Origin: Salinarimonas soli
GTDB lineage: Bacteria > Pseudomonadota > Alphaproteobacteria > Rhizobiales > Beijerinckiaceae
Length of the DNA stretch: 39,632 nt
Reading direction: 5' to 3'
NCBI RefSeq assembly: GCF_008386575.1
Contig: NZ_VUOA01000031.1
Location: forward strand, 1-39,632
Shown here: positions 7,452 to 16,044 of the stretch, one piece after another
How the letters are laid out: each line of letters opens with the position of its first letter
How positions within the stretch are numbered: position 1 is the first letter of the stretch
Notes under the pieces: model-generated
The model's input: only the letters and a program-made list of their open reading frames with translations
Databases searched by the model: none
What the model was told of the DNA's origin: nothing
Position numbers and translations under genes: made by a program

Positions 7452-9044
7452 CTAGAACGCGAGAGCGCAACCGTCCTTGCGCGGGTCGGAACCTGCCGAA
7501 AGGCTGCCGCGATCCGGATCAATCAGGATCGCCTGGCCCCCGCCCCAAGGCACATCGACCCGGCGAATGGGATGCCCCCGCTGGGCGAGGTCGATGAGCA
7601 CCGCATCCGATACGCCGCGCTCCGCCTCGAACGCCTCCGTGCTGCGGAAGCCCCGAGCCGCGTCCAGCGCACCCTGAACATCCATCCCGAAGTCGACCAG
7701 GTTCTGGAGTACGTGCACCTGCCCGACCGGCTGGTAGGCGCCGCCCATCACGCCGAAGGACAGCCACGGCTTGCCATCCTTCATGGCCATTCCGGGGATG
7801 ATCGTGTGCAGGGGGCGCTTCCCCGGAGCCACGACGTTCGGATGGCCCGGGACGGCCCGGAAGCCCGCACCCCTGTTCTGCAGCGCGATCCCGGTCTTCG
7901 GGCAGCACTTCGCGGAGCCGAAAGCATGGAACAGCGAGTTGATCAGGGAGCAGACGTTCCCTTGGCCGTCGACGACCGTCAGGTACACCGTGTCCTGATG
8001 GTGGACCGTCGGGACCGCCAGGTCCCGCGGGGCCGCCCTGCGTGGATCGACGCGGTCGCGCAGGCGGGCCGCGAAGCGCTCGGTCATGAGCTCGTCGACC
8101 GGGACGTCGGCGAACTCGGGGTCGGCGATGTAGGCGTCCCGCACGTGGTAGGCGAGCCGGCTCGCCTCGGACTGCAGGTGGAACCTTTCGGCGCCGATCG
8201 GGTCGAGGCCGGCGTGGTCGAAGCCGGCCAGGATGTTCAGCATCAAGAGGGTCGTCAGGCCCTGGCCGCTCGGAGGGATCTGCATGCATTCGACGCCACG
8301 GTACTTTGTCGAGATCGGGGTCACCTCACTCATGGCGTGCCCGGCGAAGTCGCCCAGGTCGTGGAAGCCGCCCAACCCCTTCAGCGTCTCCACCAATGTC
8401 CGGGCGATCGCGCCCCGGTAGAAGGCATCGCGCCCTTCCGCCGCGATCAGCCGGAGCGTCCTCGCCAGGGCCGGAAAGCGGATGATCTCGCCCGCGCTCG
8501 GGGCCTTGCCGGATGCGGTCAGCAGGTGTTGCCTGGCGCCCTCGTCGAGGGCGAGCCGGCCCTCCTGGGCCCGCCAGTCGGCCGCTGTGCGCTCAGCGAG
8601 CACGAAGCCCCGCTCCGCATAGTCGATCGCAGGCGCGAGGACGTCGGCGAGGGTGCGCGTGCCGTGCTCCCGCAACAGGCGGTCCCATGCGTCGACGGCG
8701 CCCGGGATCGTCACGGAGTGGACGCTTTCGAGCCCGATCTCCGTCGCTCCGGTGGCGCGCAGTCGGTCGAGGTCGAGCCCCTGAGGGGCACGCCCGGAAC
8801 CGTTCAGGGCATGGAGCCGGTTCGTGTCGTTGCGCCAGACGAAGGCGAAGCAGTCGCCACCGATCCCCGTGTTGTGTGGCTCGATCACGCCCTGAAGCGC
8901 ACATGCCGTCACCGCCGCGTCGACCGCGTTCCCACCCGTCCGCAGCACCTCGAGGGCGACGTAGGTGGCCGTTTGGTGTGAGGTGGCGGCCGCCCCGCGC
9001 GTTCCTTGGGCGACCGAACGCCCTGGGCTATGAAGATCCCGCAT
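7452..9044 (-). CDS. Gamma-glutamyltransferase family hydrolase (YwrD-like)
   Basis: A 530-residue Ntn-hydrolase precursor. It starts with the family block AAATSHQTATYVALEVLRTG followed by GNAVDAAVTACALQGVIEPHNTGIGGD. The autocleavage and catalytic threonine should be T352 in HHQDTVYLTVVDGQGN, starting the small subunit, and the GG oxyanion motif is at MGGAYQP. There is no signal peptide, unlike periplasmic GGTs, so a cytoplasmic YwrD-type enzyme is expected; it would hydrolyse a gamma-glutamyl or other acyl amide bond. It overlaps the end of the upstream PfkB gene by 17 bases and is followed closely by rbsK. In this locus it may cleave an imported gamma-glutamyl or glycosyl-amide substrate, which is inference from context. 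It could also act as a cephalosporin-acylase-like amidase. Confidence 0.9.
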   Translation of the reverse strand: MRDLHSPGRSVAQGTRGAAATSHQTATYVALEVLRTGGNAVDAAVTACALQGVIEPHNTGIGGDCFAFVWRNDTNRLHALNGSGRAPQGLDLDRLRATGATEIGLESVHSVTIPGAVDAWDRLLREHGTRTLADVLAPAIDYAERGFVLAERTAADWRAQEGRLALDEGARQHLLTASGKAPSAGEIIRFPALARTLRLIAAEGRDAFYRGAIARTLVETLKGLGGFHDLGDFAGHAMSEVTPISTKYRGVECMQIPPSGQGLTTLLMLNILAGFDHAGLDPIGAERFHLQSEASRLAYHVRDAYIADPEFADVPVDELMTERFAARLRDRVDPRRAAPRDLAVPTVHHQDTVYLTVVDGQGNVCSLINSLFHAFGSAKCCPKTGIALQNRGAGFRAVPGHPNVVAPGKRPLHTIIPGMAMKDGKPWLSFGVMGGAYQPVGQVHVLQNLVDFGMDVQGALDAARGFRSTEAFEAERGVSDAVLIDLAQRGHPIRRVDVPWGGGQAILIDPDRGSLSAGSDPRKDGCALAF

Positions 9045-9954
9045 CTGAGCCTCTTACCGGAGAGTGGCGGATTGCCCGCAGGTGTTCGATCTCCGCCGCG
9101 GCGGGGAACGACGGACTGGTGCCTGGCCGTGTCACCGACAACGATGCCGCCGCGACGGCGATTTCCAGAGCCCGTTGTGGGACGCTCCCGGAGGCGAGCT
9201 CCGCCGCGAGCACCCCGGTGAGGACGTCGCCGGCCCCGGCCGTGTCGACCGCCTGCACCCTCGGTGCCGGGACGATCCGCTGGCCGGATTCGTCAGCGAG
9301 GACCGCCCCGCGCGAGCCCAACGTGACGACCGCCAGGGACGGCCCGAGCCGGAGGAAGGCCGCGGCCGTGCCGCCGGGGCCCAGGAGCGCATGGCACTCG
9401 GGCTCGTTGGCGACGACCACGTCGCAGATGGAGAGAACCTCGCGTTGGTCCCAGGCGATGGGAGCCGTATTGAGGATCGTGCGGGCGCCGCGCGTCCGGG
9501 CGACGGAGCAGGCGGCTAGGGTGGTGGCGGGGCCGAGGTTGCCCTGCACGAGGAGGATGTCGCCCGCCTCGATGCGCGCCAGTGCATGGAGCGCGTCGTC
9601 CCGGGTTATCGCGTGCGCGCTCGCCGCGGTGGAGACGATCATGTTCTCGCCGGAGTCGGCGACCCAGATGCACGAGACATCCGTCGGTGCGCCGGATGGC
9701 AACCACTCCGCCTCCAGGTTCGGCTCGCCCTCGAGGGCGGCCTGCAGCAGCCCTCCGTCGGCGTCGGCGCCGACGGGGGTCACGAGGATCGTTCGCGCCC
9801 CGGCCCGCGACGCGACGACTGCTTGGTTCAGCCCCTTGCCGCCGGCGCACCTCGTCATGGAGCTCGCCAGCCGGGTCTCGCCGGCTGCGGGCATCCGGTC
9901 GACGTACAGGATGACGTCCAGCGTCGCGTTCCCGAGCACGAACACCCGCGTCAT
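9028..9954 (-). CDS. PfkB-family carbohydrate kinase
   Basis: A 308-residue kinase distinct from the other two here. MTRVFVLGNATLDVILYVDR is the usual first strand with the substrate Asp, followed by the glycine loop CAGGKGLNQAVVASRAGA, a TILNTAP segment corresponding to the ribokinase NPAP, ANEPECHALLG, and DTAGAGD with catalytic base D243. The ATG at 9954 was chosen because it overlaps the upstream BtpA-like stop as ATGA, showing coupling; a longer frame to 10020 exists but is not needed. The substrate is probably a ribose-like sugar or a nucleoside. It is the fourth gene from the operon start. Confidence 0.88.
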   Translation of the reverse strand: MTRVFVLGNATLDVILYVDRMPAAGETRLASSMTRCAGGKGLNQAVVASRAGARTILVTPVGADADGGLLQAALEGEPNLEAEWLPSGAPTDVSCIWVADSGENMIVSTAASAHAITRDDALHALARIEAGDILLVQGNLGPATTLAACSVARTRGARTILNTAPIAWDQREVLSICDVVVANEPECHALLGPGGTAAAFLRLGPSLAVVTLGSRGAVLADESGQRIVPAPRVQAVDTAGAGDVLTGVLAAELASGSVPQRALEIAVAAASLSVTRPGTSPSFPAAAEIEHLRAIRHSPVRGSDAGSS

Positions 9955-10799
9955 GCTCGCAGGTCCCGCACGACCGCCATGAAGTCGGCGACCCGCTCCG
10001 GGTCGACCTCGTTCCACCACGCGCCGTCGTGCTTAAGGGCGCTGGCGATGATCACGGCGTCCGCGAACCGAAAGATGTCCCCGACGTTCTCGCGGGTCAC
10101 GCCGCTCCCCACAAGCACCGGGAGCTTGGTCGACCGTCGCACGGCGGCCAGATCCTCGAGGTTCGCCCCGTCGCCCGTTCGCTGCCCCGTGACGATCAGG
10201 GCATCGGCGTCGAAGAACTCCGCATCCCGGGCGAGCTCGGACAGTGGGCGGTCGGCCACGATCGCGTGCGCGCCGTGCTTGACGTGGACGTCGGCGAAGA
10301 TGCGGACGTCCCTCGCCCGGAGCCAGGCACGGTATCGGGTCGCCGCCCCCGCCTTGCCCTCCATGAAGCCCTCGTTCGCCACGTAGGCGTTGGCCCACTG
10401 GTTGACCCGCACGAAGGACCCCCCACCGGCCTTTGCCGCCGCGAGCGCCGCGACCGCCCCGTTCGCGAGGACGTTGATCCCGACCGGAAGGCCGGTCTCG
10501 CGCCTCACCGCCTCCGTCAGCACCGCCATGACGGCCGCCGTCTCCGGGCCGAGCTCGTCGGGCTTGGCGAATGGGATGTCGCCGTGGTTCTCGACGATGA
10601 CTCCGTCGACGCCGCCGTCCCGGTAGCGCCGGGCCTCGGAACATGCGTGGGCGTAGATTCGTTCGAGCGGATCGCCGTCGTAGGCCGGGGATCCCGGCAG
10701 CGGCAGCGCGTGGACGACGCCGATCACGGCTCTCGTCCGCCCGAAAAGCTCCTTGACGGCGTTCGTCTTAGTTCGAAAGATCGATGCGGGATGGGTCAG
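9951..10799 (-). CDS. BtpA/SgcQ-family TIM-barrel protein, probable CTG start
   Basis: A BtpA family (PF03437) protein of about 282 residues. Family marks are VIGVVHALPLPGSPAYDGDP, GGVDGVIVENHGDIPF, GINVLANGAVAALAAA, FVRVNQW, ADVHVKHG, ADALIVTGQRTG and LPVLVGSGVTRENV. Members outside cyanobacteria usually sit beside sugar transporters and kinases, but the reaction is unknown. The only ATG/GTG/TTG start is GTG at 10727, which would cut off AVKELFGRTRA, the conserved family N-terminus (E. coli SgcQ has a matching WLKE-GTEKA-VIA stretch). In frame upstream, before the LacI-PfkB stop at 10815, the only credible start is CTG at 10799, 5 bases after GGGAGG. I therefore extended it; the conservative start is 10727. 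It overlaps the next gene by ATGA. Confidence 0.85.
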   Translation of the reverse strand: MTHPASIFRTKTNAVKELFGRTRAVIGVVHALPLPGSPAYDGDPLERIYAHACSEARRYRDGGVDGVIVENHGDIPFAKPDELGPETAAVMAVLTEAVRRETGLPVGINVLANGAVAALAAAKAGGGSFVRVNQWANAYVANEGFMEGKAGAATRYRAWLRARDVRIFADVHVKHGAHAIVADRPLSELARDAEFFDADALIVTGQRTGDGANLEDLAAVRRSTKLPVLVGSGVTRENVGDIFRFADAVIIASALKHDGAWWNEVDPERVADFMAVVRDLRA

Positions 10800-10814
10800 G
10801 GTGTCCTCCCAGGG

Positions 10815-12032
10815 TCAGGCGGGTACGAGCCGCGGCGCGGATGCTGCCCCTTGCGACGCGATCGCCTCGGCGAGGCGCTCGGCCGACGGGCGGATCTCCT
10901 GCGCGGCGTAACGAGTGACCGCGAGGCTCCCGGCCGCGCAGGCGTACTGCAGCGCGAGATCGAGGGGCGCGTGGTTCAGCCAGAAGGCCAGGAACGTACC
11001 GACGAAGGCGTCGCCGGCCCCGGTCGTATCCTGCACCGGTACGGGCAGCGCGTCGGCCCTGGCGATGCGCCCATCCCGGGCGACGAGAAGCGCGCCCGAC
11101 GCCCCGAGGGTGACGATCACCGCCTCCGGCCAGCGCTCGCTCGCCTCGGCTCGCTCCTTCAGCCACGCGGCCGCGTCGCCCGGATCCGCCGGGCAGCCCT
11201 CGATGTGGATCAGCGACTCGCGATGGAGCACGACGACGTCGAACTCGAGAAACAACTGCGCCGAGTGGGCTCGCAGCCATTGGGGAGGAAGGCCCGTCGC
11301 CTGCATCGTGGGCTTGAAGCCGCGGGCCCGCGCAAGCGGTATCGCGGCGATCTGCGGGGGCACCTGGTATCCTTCGAAGTGCAGGCACCAGGTGAGCCCG
11401 GCCGGATCCGTGGCCTCGAGGAACCGTCGCAGGTCGACCTCCGCCAGGCTCGAGGGCTCGTTGATGATCGTTCGGCGCCCGTCGCGCTCCACGAGCACCA
11501 GGGCCCTGTTGAGCCGCCCCTCGCGCCGCTCCACCGGGGTGATCAGCTCGACGCGGCGGCTGGCCAGTTCGGCGAGGGCCCAATCGCTGTCCCCGTCGCA
11601 GCCGATGCAAGTGATCAGCGACGCCGCGACCGGCCAACCTCCACCGAGTCCCGCCGCGACGGCGGCCACGTTGGCGGCAGGACCTCCGATCGCCTTCACG
11701 ATCTCCTTCGACATCAGCCGCTCGTCGCGCTCGGGAAGACGATCCAGGCAAGCAACGTAGTCCACGCTCACGTAGCCGACGGTGGTCAGCCTGGGCACCG
11801 CCGGATCGGCGCGGCGGCTGTCGAACGCGGTTCGCTTGCGGGCGGTGAGGGAGCGCGCCGTTTCGGCGGGACTGTAGCCGAGTGACTGGATGGCGGCCTC
11901 GACCCGCTCGCGCATCGCGTCCGACACTGGCGCGCGGCCGTTCAGGACGTTGGACACCGTTCCCTTCGCGACGCCGGCGACGCGCGCCACGTCCGCGATG
12001 GTCGCCCTTGGGTGGTCGTTGGCGGCGCTCAT
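10815..12032 (-). CDS. LacI-type HTH fused to a PfkB sugar-kinase domain (regulator-kinase)
   Basis: A 405-residue single reading frame. Residues 10-62 are a full LacI DNA-binding domain: [22 protein letters not shown] (HTH) and then the hinge-leading [20 protein letters not shown] with AETARSL. Instead of the periplasmic-binding-protein-like core usual for LacI, residues about 82-400 are a PfkB kinase: [20 protein letters not shown], glycine loop [19 protein letters not shown] (115-133), second signature DTTGAGDAF with catalytic base D341, and the C-terminal [12 protein letters not shown] adenine-site region. Catalytic motifs are intact, so it probably binds, and may phosphorylate, the effector sugar. 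It overlaps oppF upstream by ATGA and is in the same frame as the downstream BtpA gene. The 18-bp LacI-type palindrome at 14168-14185 is its likely operator. Confidence 0.9.
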   Translation of the reverse strand: MSAANDHPRATIADVARVAGVAKGTVSNVLNGRAPVSDAMRERVEAAIQSLGYSPAETARSLTARKRTAFDSRRADPAVPRLTTVGYVSVDYVACLDRLPERDERLMSKEIVKAIGGPAANVAAVAAGLGGGWPVAASLITCIGCDGDSDWALAELASRRVELITPVERREGRLNRALVLVERDGRRTIINEPSSLAEVDLRRFLEATDPAGLTWCLHFEGYQVPPQIAAIPLARARGFKPTMQATGLPPQWLRAHSAQLFLEFDVVVLHRESLIHIEGCPADPGDAAAWLKERAEASERWPEAVIVTLGASGALLVARDGRIARADALPVPVQDTTGAGDAFVGTFLAFWLNHAPLDLALQYACAAGSLAVTRYAAQEIRPSAERLAEAIASQGAASAPRLVPA

Positions 12033-13098
12033 GCCGGTCGCGTCCCCCGCGCATCGCGCAGCAACGTCATCCGCCGACGGTAGGCCTCGGACATCAGGGC
12101 TTCGTCGTCCCTCGCGCCCTCCGACGTCGGCAGCTCGGCGGCTCGGATGCAGGCCGCTTGCCTGCCCTCGTCGCCGTACGCATCGAGCGGCGGCTGCGCG
12201 GCGAGGCATGCCGGCACCGCGTGGGGGCACCGGGACGCGAATCGGCATCCCTGGCTGGCCTCGTAGGGGCTTGGGGGCTCGCCGAGCACGATGCGGCGTG
12301 CCGCGCCGGGGTGGGGCACCGGAACCGGCGAGGCGGCGAGGAGCATGCGCGTATAGGGGTGGCGGGGATCCTCGAACACCCGGCGCGCCGGGCCGACCTC
12401 CACCAGGCGGCCCGCGTAGAGGACGCCGACGCGGGTCGCGAGATGGCGCACGACCGCCATGTCGTGCGAGATGAACAGGTAGGACACCCCGAGACGGGCC
12501 CGAAGGTCGGCGAGCAGGTTGACGACCTGGGCCTGGATCGACAGGTCGAGCGCGGAGACCGGCTCGTCGCACACGATCAGGTCGGGCTCGACCGCGAGCG
12601 CCCGGGCGATCGCGATGCGCTGACGCTGCCCCCCCGAGAACTCGTGCGGATAGCGCGACGCCTGTTCGGACGAGAGGCCGACGAGGGCGAGGAGCTCCGC
12701 CACGCGGCCCGCGACGGCATCGCGTGACCGGAGGCGGTGCAGTCGGATCGGCGCGGCAATGCTCTCGCCGATCCGCACCCGCGGGTCCAGCGAGCTGAAG
12801 GGGTCCTGGAACACGATCTGCATCCGGCGCCGAAGCCTCCGCAGGTCCGCGCTGCGGGTGGCACGCACGTCGATGCCGTCGAAGACGATGCTCCCGGCAT
12901 CGGCCTCGACGAGCCGGAGGACGAGCCGCCCGATCGTCGACTTCCCGGACCCGCTTTCGCCGACGAGCCCGAACGCCTCCCCGCGCTCGATCACGAAGCT
13001 CACGTCGTCGACCACGGTCGCCCGGCGCCCCGGACGCAACAGCCCGCCTCCGCTCGTGTAGGACTTGCTCAAGCCCGTCACCTGCAGGAGCGGTCCGG

Positions 13099-13102
<4 letters not shown>
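12029..13102 (-). CDS. oppF: Oligopeptide/dipeptide-type ABC transporter ATPase, OppF-like
   Basis: A 357-residue ATPase that powers the importer encoded divergently. Walker A is [10 protein letters not shown]-loop [11 protein letters not shown], signature [15 protein letters not shown], Walker B DLIVCDEP and switch His in FISHDM. The C-terminal oligo_HPY extension has the cysteine cluster [15 protein letters not shown] that marks Opp/Dpp ATPases (iron-sulfur binding in some). It starts by ATGA overlap with the upstream oppD-like gene and ends with ATGA overlap into the LacI-PfkB gene. An OppF-type partner rather than a duplicate OppD is indicated by [11 protein letters not shown] and the [10 protein letters not shown] insertion. 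Substrate class is set by the binding protein, so peptide transport is not certain. Confidence 0.9.
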
Positions 13103-14132
<1,030 letters not shown>

Positions 14133-14133
<1 letters not shown>

Positions 14134-14161
14134 TGACAGCTCCATCGGGGACAAGGACTAT
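14133..14161 (+). promoter_or_regulatory. Predicted sigma70-like promoter of the rightward transporter operon
   Basis: TTGACA at 14133-14138, a 17-base spacer, and GACTAT at 14156-14161. Transcription would start near 14168, at the first base of the palindromic operator and about 33 bases before the permease start. The -35 box overlaps the start of the divergent oppD gene. On the other strand TTGAAC (14183-14178) with TAGTCC 17 bases on is a weaker candidate for the leftward promoter, its -35 lying inside the palindrome. This is a sequence match only. Confidence 0.5.
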
Positions 14162-14167
14162 CAGGCT

Positions 14168-14185
14168 GCTTGAACCGGTTCAAGC
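14168..14185. promoter_or_regulatory. LacI-family operator: 18-bp perfect palindrome
   Basis: GCTTGAACCGGTTCAAGC is a perfect inverted repeat with a central CG, the usual layout of LacI/PurR-type operators. It sits in the only space between the divergent operons, at the predicted rightward start site and overlapping the likely leftward -35, so a bound repressor would block both. The obvious ligand is the LacI-PfkB protein encoded three genes to the left. No second copy was noticed in the window. Confidence 0.75.
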
Positions 14186-14200
14186 GTGGCGGAATGGGCG

Positions 14201-15145
14201 ATGGCGGCCTATCTGACGTCCAGAATCGCGAGCTTGGTGCCGATCCTGTTCGGCACCTCGCTCGTGTCGTTCTTCCTCATCCGCCTGGTGCCCGGCGACC
14301 CGGCGGTGGCGCTGCTCGGGCTCGAGGCCGACGAGCGCGCGATCGCCGCCCTGCGGGCGCAGCTCGCCCTCGACCAGCCGCTCGTCGTGCAATACCTCAC
14401 GTGGCTCGGTCGCGTACTTTCCGGGGACTTCGGGCGCTCCGTCCAGGGAGGGCGCGAGGTGCTGCCGCTCCTCGTAGGCGCGCTCGGCCCGACCGCCCAG
14501 CTGTCGTTCGCCGCCGCCATCGTCTCGCTCGTCATCGCCATCCCCGCCGGCATCGTGGCCGCGACCCGGCGGGACACGGCCGTCGACTACGGCGCGTCGT
14601 TCGCGGCCCTGTGCGGCCTCTCGATGCCGAGCTTCTGGCTGGGCATCCTGCTCATCCTGGCCTTCTCGGTCCACCTCCCATGGCTGCCCGCCTCCGGATA
14701 CGTGCCGCCCCTGTCCGATCCGCTTGGCTTCATCAGCCATCTCGTCCTGCCGGCTCTGACGCTCGGCGCGGCCCTGGCCGCGGCGACGATGCGCATGACG
14801 CGCTCCGCGATGCTGGAGGTCCTTCGAAGCGATTACGTCCGCACCGCTCGGGCGAAAGGCATCCCGGGCCGCCTCGTGGTATGGCGCCATGCGTTCCGGA
14901 ACGCGCGTATCCCCGTCGTGACGCTCCTGGGAATACAATTCGGGCAACTGCTCGGCGGCGTCGTCATCACCGAGACGGTCTTCTCGTGGCCCGGCATCGG
15001 CAAGCTCACCGTCGACGCCATCTTCGCGCGCGACTACGCCGTGGTGCAGGGCGCCGTGCTGCTCACGGCGACCATCTTCGTCCTCATCAATCTTGCCACC
15101 GACCTGGTCTACACGGTCCTCGATCCGCGGGTCAGGCTCGCATGA
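14201..15145 (+). CDS. oppB: ABC transporter permease, OppB/DppB-like
   Basis: A 314-residue inner-membrane permease with six expected helices. It starts MAAYLTSRIASLVPILFGTS and FFLIRLVPGDPA, the DppB/OppB family opening, and has the periplasmic DQPLVVQYLTWLGRVLSGDFG stretch and the cytoplasmic EAA loop (EVLRSDYVRTARAKGIPGR, with the ARAKG core), ending in the WPGIGKLTVDAIFARDY motif. ATG 14201 was chosen over GTG 14186, which directly abuts the operator. The last codons overlap the next gene as ATGA (15142-15145). It forms the channel with the OppC-like partner. Confidence 0.9.
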   Translation: MAAYLTSRIASLVPILFGTSLVSFFLIRLVPGDPAVALLGLEADERAIAALRAQLALDQPLVVQYLTWLGRVLSGDFGRSVQGGREVLPLLVGALGPTAQLSFAAAIVSLVIAIPAGIVAATRRDTAVDYGASFAALCGLSMPSFWLGILLILAFSVHLPWLPASGYVPPLSDPLGFISHLVLPALTLGAALAAATMRMTRSAMLEVLRSDYVRTARAKGIPGRLVVWRHAFRNARIPVVTLLGIQFGQLLGGVVITETVFSWPGIGKLTVDAIFARDYAVVQGAVLLTATIFVLINLATDLVYTVLDPRVRLA

Positions 15146-16011
15146 ACGCCCCGGCCACGGCCCTCGCCGAAGCCCCCGTGTCCGCCCGACGCTGGCGAGC
15201 CACCCTCCTCGGACGCCCCCGCGCGGCGATGGGCGTCCTCCTCGTGGGGCTCGCCTGCCTGTGCGCCATCGCCGGCCCGTTCCTCTGGCCGCTCGATCCG
15301 AACGCCCCCGATTTCGCGGCGATCCTCTCCCCGCCCGGGCCGGGACATCCGTTCGGCACGGACGACCTCGGGCGCGACGTGCTCGCGCGCATCCTGAACG
15401 GCTCCAGCGCGTCGCTTCTCGTCGGATTGGTCAGCGTCGCGGGGGCGCTCCTGGCGGGAACCTTGATCGGCCTCGTGGCGGGGTATTTCGGGGGGTGGGC
15501 CGATACGCTGCTGATGCGGATGATGGACGTGATCTTCGCGTTTCCGAGCATCCTGCTCGCGCTGGCGATCACGGCCGTCCTCGGCCCGAGCCTCGGCAAC
15601 GCGGTCCTCGCGATCGCCGTGGTGAATCTGCCGGTCTTCGCCCGGATCGCCCGCGCGCAGACGCTCGTCGTGGGACAGCTCGACTTCGTGGAGGCGCGCC
15701 GCGCCCTGGGGTTCGGGACGGCTGACATCCTGCTGCGGACGGTGCTGCCCAACATCACGGCCCCGCTGATCGTCCAGGGCTCGTTGCTGTTCGCGTCGGC
15801 CATCATCACCGAGTCCTACCTGTCCTTCCTCGGCCTCGGCGTCCAGCCGCCGACGCCCACGTGGGGCAACATGCTCCGCACCGCGATCAGCTTCCTGGAC
15901 CTCGCGCCCTGGCTGGCGTGGTTCCCGGGGATCGCGATCTTCGTGACGGTCCTGGGCTTCAACCTGCTGGGGGACGCCCTTCGCGACCTGTTCGATCCCC
16001 GGGAAGGCTGA
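15142..16011 (+). CDS. oppC: ABC transporter permease, OppC/DppC-like
   Basis: A 289-residue partner permease. After a short cytoplasmic tail comes the first helix (AAMGVLLVGLACLCAIAGPFLW), then HPFGTDDLGRDVLARILNGSS, the hallmark of the OppC/DppC family. The EAA loop is VEARRALGFGTADILLRTVLPN, and SYLSFLGLGVQPPTPTWGNML and NLLGDALRDLFDPR are the conserved end. Coupled to oppB by ATGA overlap. Downstream, 33 bases separate it from the binding-protein gene. Confidence 0.92.
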   Translation: MNAPATALAEAPVSARRWRATLLGRPRAAMGVLLVGLACLCAIAGPFLWPLDPNAPDFAAILSPPGPGHPFGTDDLGRDVLARILNGSSASLLVGLVSVAGALLAGTLIGLVAGYFGGWADTLLMRMMDVIFAFPSILLALAITAVLGPSLGNAVLAIAVVNLPVFARIARAQTLVVGQLDFVEARRALGFGTADILLRTVLPNITAPLIVQGSLLFASAIITESYLSFLGLGVQPPTPTWGNMLRTAISFLDLAPWLAWFPGIAIFVTVLGFNLLGDALRDLFDPREG

Positions 16012-16044
16012 CCTGACGCAACCAAAACGCACAAGGAGGGTACG

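Noticed and set aside
6747-8981. A 744-codon open frame on the plus strand
   Set aside because: It is antisense to the rbsK and gamma-glutamyltransferase genes and has the Arg/Asp/Gly/Pro-rich make-up of a GC-driven shadow frame.
6483-10020. The three PfkB genes as a tandem duplication
   Set aside because: The kinases differ in motifs (NPAP versus NTAP, GGKGSNQA versus GGPAANVA) and are no more alike than family members usually are, so recent duplication is unlikely.
9955-10020. A longer start for the second PfkB kinase
   Set aside because: The added residues are antisense-like Gly/Arg sequence, and ATG 9954 has a coupled ATGA overlap.
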